A DNA stretch of 64,000 nt, taken from assembly GCA_027924585.1 (NCBI GenBank), contig BSBM01000440.1, forward strand, positions 12,121,501 through 12,185,500, in the 5' to 3' direction. Positions 48,823 through 62,000 of this stretch are shown here, in pieces. Below the pieces are notes generated by a model. The model was not told the DNA's origin. It did not search any database and saw only the letters and a program-made list of their open reading frames with translations. The position numbers and the translations under genes are program-made. Position 1 is the stretch's first letter, and each line of letters begins with the position of its first letter. The DNA is from Larix kaempferi (lineage: Eukaryota > Streptophyta > Pinopsida > Pinales > Pinaceae).

Positions 48823-48954
48823 GGAATAACACCATCCCCAGTGTTCCATAACTTAGGAATAAATACACACTTTGTACATGTCCAAAATTCACAAAATATG
48901 GTAGGTCTGTCCTTCGTTTTATCAATTGGACACGTCAAGGTGAGGTTCTTTAAC

Positions 48955-49350
48955 CTATGCACATTGCTCCTGCTCGTTGTCACTTTTCTTGATACCCCTT
49001 GCTGGACATTTGCGGAGGAGGTGACTTCCTCCACATCCCCAACATTCTATTGGAGATAACTGCCTTTGTTTTCCTTTATTAGCATTCTTCCTCTCTTCCA
49101 GCCTTGGGCATTTCCTGATGGGGTGATTGGATGAATGTTTCATCATTGGTCCACTTTCCTTTCCCCTACTGATTGCTCCCAGAATACTTTTTACCTCTTT
49201 TTGCATATGAATAGAGTCCTGTAAAACCTTGTGGTTCGTCGCATTCTGCTGCTTCTGTAGCTTGAGCATCTCTCCAAGGTTTTCTTGGGTCTTGGAAATT
49301 TTTTGAAGAAGACTTTCATCTAAGTCCAATAGCCCTTGGTCCGTGGCCAT
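48955..49350 (-). CDS. Small gag-like nucleocapsid ORF with one zinc knuckle
   Basis: A 131-residue frame from the MATDQG start (an ATG five codons upstream is possible). The N-terminal half is helical and Gln/Lys-rich (ESLLQKISKTQENLGEMLKL), suggesting a coiled coil. The C-terminal half is basic, with a CCHC knuckle CWGCGGSHLLRKC (spacing 2-3-4, the shorter variant seen in some plant gypsy gags). A nucleocapsid would bind and package element RNA. It lies next to the 3' LTR rather than the 5' LTR, unusual for gag, and may be only the surviving end of a longer gag. No protease, RT or integrase follows. Confidence 0.65.
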   Translation of the reverse strand: MATDQGLLDLDESLLQKISKTQENLGEMLKLQKQQNATNHKVLQDSIHMQKEVKSILGAISRGKESGPMMKHSSNHPIRKCPRLEERKNANKGKQRQLSPIECWGCGGSHLLRKCPARGIKKSDNEQEQCA

Positions 49351-52300
49351 GGTTAATGCACACAACTTTCCTCACTTGTTACCTAGCACCGCTTGTTTGT
49401 GTTGGCTGTAAACAATTGCGTTGAATTTCTCACCTGTGAAATTCATTATTGCAATTCTTTGTTAGTTAGTCCAAGCATAACATAAACATTAAAATTAGTC
49501 AATTAATTTCCCCATTGACATGGAACGTCCATGCTTTATTCATGAGACTTCCACACTTTCATGCTTGACCAACATACATATGAACTCATTCATCTTCATC
49601 CTTTCACATGGGATTAGCTTTTTCAACATTCACAATTTAATTCAAGCAAATAAACACATTTTTCTTCTAGTCATGACATGCATTCAACAATTTTATGTTT
49701 CTAAGATGCATCAGTTGAATGGAAAGAGAAGAGTAAGAGTTTCCCCCTCTTAGTCTTGTTTTTATTATGGAGCTACACCATCATTGTGGTTTCATGCTCC
49801 TTAGCCTCTTTCACTTTAATGTGAATGCTTGACTTTCCATTTATTGGCTATGACACTTAGTGTCTAAGGTCTGTATAATGATTTTCAACTTGGGTACCCC
49901 TTCCCATTCTGCTTACAGAACCTCTGGTTGCTAGGACCCACTTATGTTCACTAATACCATCTTTTATTACTGCTCATATTGAGCTCTTTAGGATGATCAT
50001 ATGTCCATATGCATCCCTGTGATGCCTTCTTGGTCCTTGCTTCCAACAATACCTACACTCAAACATTGAATCAATTCACATGTTTAGTTTATTTCATACG
50101 GTTTTGCTCTAAACAAGAGTTTGAGAAATCATAACCAAATCATATACACACGTATATTCATAAGCAAGAAGCTACAAGATAACCAAATACTTATCTGTAT
50201 TGGATGCCTTCACTTTATTCCACGGGATCCTTCTTTGCTTTACGAGCCTTGGATTTCCCGTGGACACAATTATGAATGTTGGGCCAGCACGTAGGATACT
50301 CCACAATCATTCGATAGGCAATGCCAGACCAGTACACTGAATGGTTTTATCAATTGTTTAAGGGGTATTGGGCCAACATACACACTGTTTGACAATATTA
50401 AGTAGTGAATGCCCAACCAGTTACTCTATGGATATATCAGTAATTTTATAGTGCTTTCAGGGTCCTTCTTTCCTGCAATGACCAAGGTTTCCAACAAAGA
50501 AACAATAGTCTATCAACTTAACTGTTAGAAGACTTATACTTGAAATCTTAATTATTCCAAACAAGACATAAATGAAACTGAATACTTATTTGTATTGTGC
50601 ATTTCCCATCTGGTCCACAGGATCATGCTTCGCTTTGCAAGCCTTGGGATCACCTATGGACTTGGATGTAGTTAATGCTTCACCAGTATACCTTCACGCC
50701 AACTGGATTTACCAAGCATTTGGTGGTGCCCAACCAGTCCCATACCTGGTTGGCCCTCTCCATTGACAAGCTAACACATTCGTCTGGGTCATCGACCAAT
50801 GGACGGAAACTGCGCCACCTGACCATTATAGGTCAAGGATCGACTATGGAGCCATAGGCATCTCAGGGTTTTTAGTCAGTCTTGGCGCCCACCCTCCTAC
50901 TGCTGTCCCAATAGAGATTTTATGCCTTCACCAATGTCACCACACCTTCTTGCACCATAACCCTTCACACACACAAATCTTCATTCATAAAAGGACGTCA
51001 CTCCTTCTCTAGTGCAAATAGGTGGTTCCTTTTAGGAACTTTATAGGTGACTTTCTTGACTGCAGGTTAGCATGACCCCACTCACACAAGGATCATACCT
51101 CTTCTTATTACACAAAACTCTTCGGGCCTATCCATCCCTTCTGGTAATATTTCGTGTGAGCATAGAAAGGTTACTAATTCCTATACAGTCCTTTTGCGTA
51201 CCCTTCTTCACTTTGCCTCTTAATGTGCAGTATCAATCTGCATCTCTGTAGGATGACAACACAAGAAGGATAAGCAAGCTCATCAGTATTGCTGTTCAAT
51301 TTTGTAACCATAATCCATATCATTCACTATCAAGTATTGAAACACCAAGAATGTGTCCATTCTCTTAGGGTGTAGTCAATATTGAAAACCCTATCATGAC
51401 CCAGCACCAGAAAATGTGTGCACCCCCTTTCCGATGTGCACCATGTAGGCCCTAATCATACTCAACCAGTCTGCAATGATATAAATAAGATAGAGCATGC
51501 TCTACATATTAACCCTAATAATTTAGACATGCATGTTCTTCTCTAGGGTCACAGAATACTCATTCATTTTCCATATGTATCTGAAATTCCTTCTGGGAAT
51601 ATCATTACCATCTCACTGTCATGGTTTACCGACATTCGGTTTAGCTAAGATATTGTCAATGGCGTTTCACCCGAAACCCATTTCCAAAGCATGGGGTCTT
51701 TCCCATCTAGTTTGTCTTTTGCAAGCCATCACTCCTGGTCTTCCTGCAATGTGTCTTCCTAGCACATTTATCAAATATCCAAACAGTTAGCAACATTTAA
51801 CATTAAGCTTCAAGTATGATTGTTCCATAACCATTCATTAGCATTAATAATTAATTCAAGATGAATTTGTAACTCTCTCTCCTACATAAATTGATTTGTT
51901 TAACCATGAGGCCATCCTCATATTGTTTGGCTCTCGTAAGTGGTATCACTCTGTCCATTATGGTTTTACGCTTGCTGCCATACATGAACATCCACCTACA
52001 ACATTTCCTCTTGACACAATTTATATAAGACAAACAATGATTAGAAATTATAAGCAAATTCTTAAATCTGAAATCTACAAATCTATTTTCTTACAGAAAT
52101 TAGATTTGCAATCATGAGATTATTCTCATAAATTTAAACCATAAAATTTTCAGATTTGATTCATGCATACTTTACAACCATGAGAACCTTCTCATATCCT
52201 TTGGCTTCTGCACATGGTAGCTCCCTGTCTCTACTATGGACTTATCCTCATTGCCATACGTAAGACTTTTCCACCTGAAAACTGAAACTTCAATCAGCCA

Positions 52301-53279
52301 AACACATTGTGAGTATCTATGCATATAATCCTTTCATTGCCACAATAGTCACTGAAGTGATCTCAGAATTATAACACTCAATAATTCAAACACCTTCAAC
52401 TGTTAACATTTTAAATGCAATGAAATATATACATTCCTATATATGCATCATTGTCACAATAAAATTTCAAGACACAGTCACATTATCCATGCAATTTAAA
52501 TAAACTGTAAATACTCATTACTTCACATTCCATGCAATTCTGTCCTTCCAATAGAGCACTCTGGTAGCCCATCACATGTCTACCTTCTCCATGCAATCAT
52601 TCTCCCACACCTCACCATGCCTGGTAGGTTAACGTTCCCATTCGACACTCAATACCATATGCAAACTAAATCAACATAGTTTAATCAAAGTTGAAGGGAA
52701 CTCACCAAATCCTCTTTCAACATTCATGCAATTAAGCTCAAATAACCATTACCTGCATGGCTGTCATTAACATCTCTTGATGTTACCTGGTCAGTTGGCT
52801 TCTTACCAAGGCCACTTAGTCCTTTTTGCCAACATCATGATAATGAACTTGTTGCACCATCCTCTCTTCATAAGGTCGTTGGTCACGTGCAACAACATCA
52901 TCCTCATCTTTAGCCATGATTCAGTTTCCTTTGGTCATGGAGTTCCTCCTTCACATCATAGCTGATCCTTTTCTTGGCTTTCTGCTCCCATTAGATTCTG
53001 TTTCAACATTCTCAACATGTATGTTTTTCCCCATGGCATCTATCTCCATCTCATAGGGATCCTGTGCATCATTCATGATGTTGATATTCTTGACCTAACC
53101 AAGACAAGAACTTTCCAACTGCACTTATCTGGAATGCTACCTTGATGTGGGTATAATTCTGCAGAATCTATTTATAAACACAACTATTAGCTTCATTATA
53201 CTGCTATAAATTATTTGCATGTATGTGGAAAATCCCATATTGACAACTTGTCCAATCATAGACTTTCCCCGCTGGCACA
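49351..53279 (-). other. Non-coding interior of the non-autonomous element
   Basis: No gene was recognised on either strand. It contains degenerate internal repeats: a block near 50190-50290 is echoed near 50580-50680 (TTATCTGTATTG, then GGATC..TTCTTTGCTTTACGAGCC versus TTCGCTTTGCAAGCC). A block near 51900-52000 (ACCATGAGG..TCTCATA..TGGCT) is echoed near 52178-52275. This looks like old duplicated filler. Confidence 0.55.
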
Positions 53280-54340
53280 AATGTTAAGGCTAAAATGGCC
53301 GCCATTGTGCGGAAATTTAGATTAAAGAGGTGCTGCCCGTGTCACAGAATTTTAGGCTTAAATCTGCCGCCGTGCACGTCGCAGATTTTATCCTTAAAAT
53401 TGCCGTGGATGTTAAGTTTATTTTCGCTGCTGCCCACCGTGCACGTCGCAAATTTTATCCTTAAAATTTCCACGGGAGGCACAGATCCGATCGCTAAGCT
53501 GCCGCCGCGCACGTGTAAAATTTATCCTCAACCTTGCCACGGACGTCATATATTTTAGTCTAACTTTCGCCGCCGCGGGCGCAGAAAGTTAGCTTAACTT
53601 TCGTCGCCGTGTCGCGCAAAGTTAATCTATTTTTTGCCAAGTTTGTCACAGAAAATTAATCTAACTTTCACCGTTGTGTGCGCAGAAAGTTAGCCTAACT
53701 TTTGCCGCTACACGCGCAGCGCTTAGGCAAAATTTTTGGAACATTTAGAAAAATTTAGAATTTTTCTCTTCCCTTTCGGCGCAGAATATTAGCCAAATTT
53801 TCGCCGCGGCGCGCAGAGAAAATTAGCTAAATTTTCGCCGCCGCACGCGAAGAAAATTAGCTAAATTTTCACCACCGCGCACTGCATAAATTTAACATAA
53901 CCTTGCCGCCGCATCGCAAAATTTGTCGTTAATTTTGCCACCGCATGTCGCAAAACTTATCCTTAATTTCGTCGCCGCGGGTCGCAAAGATTAACGCTAA
54001 AATTGCCGGCAGAGTCGCAAAAGTTAGCGCTAAACCCGCTAACCGCGTCATAGATATTTAGCCCAACTTTCGCTGCCACGCGTGTTGAAATTTGGTCTAA
54101 CTTTCGCTGCCACGCGCGCAGAAAGTTAGCCTAACTTTCGCCGTTGCACGCGCAGAAAGTTGGCTTAACTTTCTCCACCGTCACAGCCTTTATTCAAAAA
54201 TTTTGAAAATTTTCCTATCTTTCGGCGCAGAATTTAACAGCTATACCGCCGACCGTGTCGCAAAAATTAGCGTTATTTCTTCCGCCGCACACGCATAACT
54301 TAACGCTAAAATCGCCGATAGAGCCTTTAGCATAACTCAT
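53280..54340. repeat. GC-rich degenerate array of short palindromic units
   Basis: About 1 kb built of diverged ~40-bp units of the form GCGCAGAAAGTTAGC-CTAACTTTCGCCGCCG. Clear examples lie near 53575-53620, 53680-53720, 53790-53870 and 54100-54170. Each unit is self-complementary (GAAAGTTAGC with CTAACTTTC, or GAAAATTAGC with TAAATTTTC), separated by GC-rich CGCCGCGC. It is far more GC-rich than its AT-rich neighbours. It lies in the region just downstream of the 5' LTR in the element's orientation, where it could form a string of hairpins in the RNA leader. Confidence 0.8.
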
Positions 54341-54794
54341 AATTACTTAGAAAAATTTGTAAATTTTCATAGACAGCTAGAAATTTTTTTTTCTGGAAAT
54401 GTGCCCTTCGTTTCTTTACAGAGGTGAGTTACTATAGATCAAACTTGCGTAAAAATAATAAAAGAATGCCAAGAACTTGCACCTCTGCTATGTTAAAATA
54501 AAACAACAAAAAGTATAGGGATAACAAGAGGTTGCGCCTCGTTCTCTCCTTCATGGGACAGTCAACAAATACAAAAACAGAATGCTACTGCACTAGAAAC
54601 AGTGTAAGTAAGCATTCAACTTGAAAATGGATTTTCTCCCTCCTTCCTCACTTTCATAAGATGAAATCAACTTAAGCAATTTTGCAATAATCCCCAAAAC
54701 AGTCATGGGAATGATTTACCATATTAGTCAAATAGAAGCTATGAGATCTTTAGGTTTCTCTAATTCATTTTAACTTCAAATACTACATACATAT
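54341..54794. other. Stretch between 5' LTR match and GC-rich array
   Basis: About 450 bp with no gene seen. By position it should be the end of the 5' LTR and the primer-binding site, but I could not find similarity to the corresponding end of the 3' LTR (47095-47590) nor a convincing tRNA complement. Confidence 0.4.
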
Positions 54795-56019
54795 ACACGC
54801 AAAATCACAAATTCAGGGCATGAACCAAAACGTTGGGCAACCAAAAATGAAATGGAAATTAGGGAATCACCCTGGGAGAACAAAACCATTTCCAGAAGAC
54901 GTTTATGGCAACTGAAGGGACAAAAACAGCCTCCATAAACCCGAAATTCGTAGCTCCCTTCCTCCCAGCCATTGTGCAATACCAAAACGAGTTCCCAGGC
55001 AAGGAAAATGCAGGAGATAGATGAAAAATGTGATGGGAAAAGCCCCAGCTAGCTCAGACTCCGTGAGAGGGAAAAGGCTTGGGCATTCAAGGGCCAAAAT
55101 GACCTTGAAATAGTCATTAAATGGCAGCAGGGAACCAACACAATTTTTTGGCAGAACTGTGACAGGCTGGCACCCAAAAATGGCATATACACAGTCGCAC
55201 AATTGATGGCACATTCAAAAACAATTTCTGAGGTAGGAGATAACTACCAGGTTCACAAAAATGATTTTTCCATAATGAAAAGCAATTCTGGAAATTCAAA
55301 AATGATTTCACAACAATAAGGAAACAACAAGCTATCAAAATTATCTGTTTAGCTTCCCAATGGATTCTCTTCTTTCCCCATAGTCCAGCCATCACAAAAA
55401 CGCCCTTCTCAGCTTGAAAACCAATGAATTTACAATGTAGTCCATGAGAGAAATGCCCAGCAAGCTCCCAAAATGTGAGAGAGTGAAGTCTGATCCTGCA
55501 TAATGGCTTGGGAAGGCAATTCGTGGGTGTTTTCTTGTCCAAGAAGGAGAAACATGATTTTCCATGAGGGTGGCTTTCCCATACTCGAATTTGGACAGCC
55601 ATACCTCCCCAATCCCCAAGGCATTAACTACTTCACCCAACTCTTGGGAGAAATGAATGATTGGGCACCAAAGTCAACATGGGTAGTTGATGGTTGATGG
55701 GTTCTCTCATTGACACTTGCCTTGACTTCATTGGCTCAAGGGTTTGAATATTTCCCTCCCCATTCCTTGTAATATCATGTCCCCATCTCTTGTTGCATTG
55801 CATAGCTAGTTGTGGGTATTTATATTAAAATGCATATTTACAATTCCCATGGTTCTCTAGCACATGGGCAACATAATATCCAATACTTTCCTCTTCAAGG
55901 TTGAGTGTTCACTAGTGGGGCCTTGGCCTTGAGCTCCACACTAGGAACCATACATAATATGCATACAATATTTACTTGATAGCCCAAAATACTATAAGGG
56001 TAAAAATGGGGGTATTACA
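54795..56019 (-). repeat. 5' LTR of the non-autonomous element (matching part)
   Basis: Begins TGTAATACCCCC at 56019 and matches the 3' LTR to about 54795, with scattered substitutions (for example CACTAGTGGGG versus CACTAGCGGGG). The substitutions are clearly more numerous than between the gypsy LTRs, so this insertion is older. Its outer flank is CTTAG at 56020-56024. Confidence 0.8.
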
Positions 56020-56049
56020 CTTAGAATATGCTTTACAGCAACCAGGTGA
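56020..56049 (-). pseudogene. Copia stub between CACTA-like end and LTR element
   Basis: On the minus strand these 30 bases encode the copia RT/RNase H linker (HLVAVKHIL). They join in frame with the plus-strand copia fragment ending at 2733 once one copy of the TCA target duplication is removed. They also join with the minus-strand RNase H fragment at 47089 once one copy of CTAAG is removed. That makes this stub the key to reconstructing the order of insertions. Confidence 0.8.
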
Positions 56050-59000
56050 CATTAGTACAAAATGAGAGATAAGTGACCAGGTGACCAAAAAATTTGGTCA
56101 CCACAGCTTTTTCAATGGATAAATGACCAAAATTGAGAAATTTTAAGTGAAGTGACTAAAAATGACCAAGATAAATGACCAATTTGGTCACGGGATCAGA
56201 ACTAAACTAAAAATGACCAATTTGTCACGAGATAAGAACTAAACTAAAAATGACCACATAACAATTGGCCATTTATGTGGTCATTTTTAGTTGTGCATTC
56301 CAACAGTGGAAAATTATAATTTTGATAATGAATTTGTACAATTTAGTAAATTTTAACATTGCAGATAGATTCGGAGACCCCCTTAACACTGCAGATGGAT
56401 TCAGAGACCCTCTAAACGGGGTCTCCGAATCCATCTGCAATGTTAAAATTTAGTAAATTGCATCATTAATAGTATACAACTTGGATTATTTTTCGATATA
56501 TGTCTTCTAAGGGATCATTTCTTTGAGGCCATCGAATATATAAAGTTTCCTGAGGGTACATACATGGAGTTTAGACCAAGGCTAAGAGCAATTGTGACAT
56601 TTGGGGATTTTAGACCAAGGATAAGAGCATTTGTGACATTTGGGCTTATAGGGGGTGTTGTGAAATGTTGGTCAACTCTTGGGATATTACAAGTATATAT
56701 GAAATTACTAAAAGTTCCTATATACTTCACCCTTCTAAGCATTGAAGGGCTATATTTAACTTATATTTTTTATTATGTGCCTTGGACACCTAAAGCCTAG
56801 TTTGATTTTTCTTTGAAGCGACATATACACTTCAACTTCACCTCTAAAACCATATTATGAAATCTTCATTTAAATGTTATAGGAGATCTTAGGGTTGTCA
56901 TTTCTTTCCAAATCCTTTTTAGGTGATATCATTATCCCCATAAACATCTAAGATGATGAATAAACTTCATTCACGAAAGGGTTTTGACCCGAATATATAT
57001 TCAAGGAGAAATATATATATAACATTTTACTTTTAACTTTTATAACTATTTTTACAATGCACAATAAATTTTATTTTTATATAAAACTAATTGTACAATG
57101 CATACTACATTTTAAAAGATTTCTTATATTATTTTCATTCTAACTGCACATTACATCTTAAAAAATTATTTCATTCTATAAAATTTAATTATTTTCACAC
57201 TATATTTTTATTTTAATTCTATAACACATTTTATATTTTAAAAATTAATAAAAAAATAAAATTGATTATATATATATATTCCATGTTCTCCGCCCTCCTC
57301 ACACAATAGTTTGGTGATCCCAGGGCCATTACTGGGCACTTGGTTATGAATTCAATCTTGGAAATATTGCGGAAGATCGGATTGATACGGTGAAGTGATG
57401 ATTTGTTTTCAAATTTTCTTATCATATACATGCCTAACACTTGACATGAAGGAAGGAGTCTCTCAATACTCTTGGACTATTCTTGCTTACTCATAGCCTC
57501 TAATTTTGAATATGTTTAGCTAATACACTATGCTCCCTAATATTATATCATTGATCATGTATCATTTCCGTTCACTAGTTATATAACATGGAAGTGTACC
57601 CAACAATTGGATCATCCCACTTCAGGTAGGAGTTTGGAGGCTTTAACTTAGGTTCATTTCTAGTTTATCAGACACTGTCTCCATTGCTATTGATTGAATC
57701 TTTGACCCCTTTTACTCATGTTAGTTAAGTTTAGTTAGTTACATATCTACATAATAATTTCATTTCATAATTTATACCGTGATTATGATAATCTGGCCAT
57801 AATCAAAATCATTTCAATGGAGGAATATCTAATTATGATCCCTTTCTCAAGGTGAACCCATAATGTTAATAAAGGTATTTTGCACATATCAATAACCTAC
57901 AAAACATGTAAAGTTAATAATTAAAATGAACTTGCTAAATGTATAAATGTATAGAAGTTTATAATTAAAATGTGTGAGAATATCATTACCCATTAGAAAG
58001 TATTACCAATGTTGAACAAATTGAATATCATACACTTATGTTGAAGGCATATGAATAAAATGGAATGGAATGAATATTTTGTATAAAAATGTTTAGAATT
58101 TGATATGGAAATTAGGATTTGGAATATAGAAAAAATTGTAAAAATAATAAAATAAAAAGACAAAATAAAATAAACACCCATATCAATGATTTAAAATTCA
58201 TCGAGATGGTGGCCCAAACAAGTCCTCTATCTGTCCCTCCTGCTACTTTCTTTCCTCACTCGCATTATGCATATGAAAATAATTTAGGTGCTAATGGAAA
58301 AGTCGATCACAACATTGTATGGCATCTAGGGCATGCGAAACGAATACATAAAGTTCAGGCTGGGAACTAGCTCCATGTATCTAATCATCCCTAGATATTT
58401 TGGCAACTCCCGTTCTGCTAGTGAAATGTAATGAAATATTAATTTCAAATCTCAAATCTTCAGGTTGGAGTCTAAGAGTTTCTACAATGGCAATCTGATG
58501 GCCTTTTTTATGAGGGTTTAAATTTGACATTAAGAGATTCGATCTGACGAATTTGGGTTCACATAGGCCGCCTGGAAATCTACATGAAGAATGCGCCATC
58601 GAAGAGAAGAATATTGACCTTGCGTCTATGATAATGCAAATGGAAGTGTCTTGATTTTCAGCCCTTTTAAATGGTAAATTTTTTTGTGGAGATTTATGAG
58701 GGTATTATGTGCCATGTGCACTTCCTCCCATATTTTTACATCCTGTTGGCCAGTCCCTTGGGAAGAGCCGTAAATGATGGCGTAGGACGTTTTATTGCAG
58801 TGGAGCATTTTTAAAGGAAAAGCCAAACCATGTTTTGTTGTAGACTGTAGAATCCCTGCAAATGGACAGGAAAATTCCCTTCTAATGGAAGGAGATTCCA
58901 AGCCTTCTAATTAGAGGAGATTACCTGCAAATGGCCAAGAAAATTAAGTCTGTAGTCTTAGATTTCTCTCAGTTAAAGATAACTTAAAGTGAATGGTTGA

Positions 59001-62000
59001 CCAAGGTAGTTGTAATTTGATGTAACATAATATATTTCAATTGATAGGATTTCAGAGAGTCATATGGGGTCATCTTAATATCTGTCTCCATCAGTCTTCT
59101 TAAAGGGTCAGTTCTAACTGGTACAGTGGTACTGGAGTGAATTTTGAATAAGCTTAGATATTAAAATCAAGGTGGATAGGTAGGATTTGAGATGGCTTAA
59201 CCTTGTATGTTATGGGAGCTTGTCCTTATTTCTTTTTTTAAGTACACGGTGACCCTAGAAATTGTAAATTCTATGAAGTAGATTATAAGAAGTTTTCTGT
59301 GTAATGGAGGGAAAATTCAGAAAGTATGTTTTAATGTTGTTTTGGTTTGACAGAGGAAAACTCATCTTCCAAATAAAAGGGTGGTCGTTGCAGCATGGCA
59401 TTATTTTTGTCAACTCAATTCTTGAGGAAAAAATTAGTTTGGAGAAAGTTTTTGGATTGGTCTTTATGGCTATGAGTCAAACATTGTATCCAGCTCTTAT
59501 AGAATCAACTTTCTTGGTTTATAGGAAATGGTTGCAAAACTGATTTGTCGAATTGCTTGAGATTGGGAACGCTTTACATGGAGATAAAGAATTTCTGAAG
59601 AACTGAGGACTGGTTTACTTTTGCCAGGATTGTTGATGTTTGTGATTTTTTGTAAAGAACTTATCTGTGAATAATCTACGGGCACTTTCAAGTCCCTGAT
59701 TAGAAACCTAGATATAATTGGCCATATCTCCTTGAGCTACTCAATCAAGATTAGTGTTGCAAATATAACCAACATCATGATATCTTGTGTGTAACATCCC
59801 CATATACAAAATTCCATGCTGAGATAAATGAACTCCATTAAAGTATGTAAGAAAAATTATACCCACCTTACAAGTGACACTTCGAACTTGGTACTCCTGT
59901 ACAATATTGTAATTCCCTTCACTCTCGCATTTAAGTTGATGGTGATAAGGATAGAATCCATTGTATCGAAGACAACTTGTCACATGAAGCAACACTTTGT
60001 ACAGGGATAATATTAAATACTACAACCAGAAACGCTGGCAAGTGATTAAGTTATCCTCTAAAATCATGAAGGACTACAACACACAGAGTCTTTTCTACCG
60101 TGACCGCGGTGTCTCCATCTAGAGTCCGTTCTGATACATCAAGTGTTAAAGGCTCTGCGAATTGAAGAATGAAACCACTAATCTCCATAATCCCTCCCAG
60201 ACTGTATTATCTCAAGGTAAGGATAGATATCTCAGAACCAGGCAGTATCAGTTCAGTCTTTTAATGAAATGTTGATTCTACTCTTTTAAGAACTAAAACT
60301 CCTTCAAATTGGAATGTACAGGTGAATACAACATCCCAATAGTTTAAGGAGTGATTGAAGAGGTAAGCAGTAATACACCAGTGTCTATTCTCCCAACTCC
60401 TGTCTCGATGCAAATGTGAAAGGGATTTAGGAAAAATAAGGGTTTTTTTTTTGTTTTTATGAAAACCCCAGATACGTGTTTTAAAGGCCTGGTAGCCTTT
60501 GGTACCATGATATAACTATTAATGTTAATGGGGACCCTTATCCCCTTATTGGCCTTTGAGGCAATTGTAAGAAAGTGACGCGAAACCTGCTAAAAAAATT
60601 GATGTTTAAACGTCTCAAGCTAGTTTTCGAAATGTTTTTCCTGGGTAGTTTCTCACGGCTCTGTACATTCTTAATTGTTTTTCAATTTATGTATAAAGTT
60701 TGATTTAAAAAAGTTCAAATAGTATTCTAAACAACTTCTTTAACCTCAAACTCAGTTATAGCATAGGAGTTATTTGTGAGAAAAAAATCGAATGGATCTC
60801 TATAAATTCCTAGATGATGCCAGCAACGGACTCTTTAAAGTCTGCGTTAGGAATCCCTCTAATTGATTCAAAGCTTTTAGCCTGAGTTTTTATTTTAAAT
60901 GGAATGCAATACTATTAATTTGTTCATAAAAGAAAAAGAGAAGGAACTAGGGTTTCCTGATTAACCATTAACTCAAAGAAAATGTGAAATATTTTAATTT
61001 ATACACAATGCTTATTTGCATCCATCACTGTGCATTTTAGATCTCTATAATGACTATTTGGAAAGAAAGTATTCATTCTTAAATATACAGGCTTTGCTGT
61101 ATTTTGTTCTTAAGATGCACTATCCTGTGCTTGCTGCGATTTGGAAATTAATAAACTGTTAATTAACATATCTTAATTCCTATACTAGCTCTCTTACTCG
61201 ACTGGGCAGAAACGTCTCTTTATTATGAGCTTGATATGGTTGTTTAATAAGAATTCAATAAACTTATACTTTAGTTGGCTGGACAAAGACGCCTCTACAG
61301 ACTTGTTTGAACCGAAAAGAAATTGAAATATGATCACAATCAAAGATTAAATTTTATACTTGCTCTTAAAGAACTAGGCGTGATAGGAAAAACTACCTCT
61401 ACTGTTAAGTTCCTCCACCATTAAAATCTATATGAAAAGGATAAAGATACAGTTTATTTATTTTGATTTCCAACCACAATCTGGATCTACAATCTGTGGC
61501 ACTGCATATCTATTTCCTTCTGATAAAAAGGACAGTTTGAACCTGCTAAAAACGCTAGTAATTTCACTATTGGTCTTCACTGGATTAGATCGAGGACTTA
61601 CGTGCTCTAGACCATAATTAAAACCTGAATTAAATGGTTACTTACTAGACTAGGTCAAAGGTTTAACAATAAGCTACGACTCTCAAGCCTATGTACAGAA
61701 GAAAATTAGTGACTTAAACATTATACTTACATTATAATTATACGAAAATAGAGAAAGATCTATTAATCTAATTTCCGCAATTTCTAGCATTCCATCAAAC
61801 GAATATTTACAGAATGTTAGAAATTCCACTAACAGCATATACCATTTATTTGTAAATTCATTTTTACAGACATGCTAGAAAAATCAATCAAATCATCTTA
61901 ACAATACAATCACAACAATGCAGAGCTTTGGAACCTGTAACAACCCGAGCTGAATAAGGTAGGGACAACTCTACTCCTCCCAACCATAGATACCGAGTAG

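Larger units (their letters stand above)
47090..56024 (-). mobile_element. Non-autonomous LTR retrotransposon (LARD/TR-GAG-like) in copia
   Basis: The element spans 47095-56019 on the minus strand and is flanked by CTTAG (47090-47094 and 56020-56024), i.e. CTAAG in the copia reading frame. The right LTR begins TGTAATACCCCC at 56019 and the left LTR begins identically at 48808. The left LTR ends in GTGACA at 47095. A polypurine tract precedes the left LTR. The interior has one small gag-like ORF and otherwise about 5.5 kb without a recognisable pol gene, so the element would depend on enzymes supplied by others. The two LTRs align only over about 1.2 kb. Confidence 0.8.
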
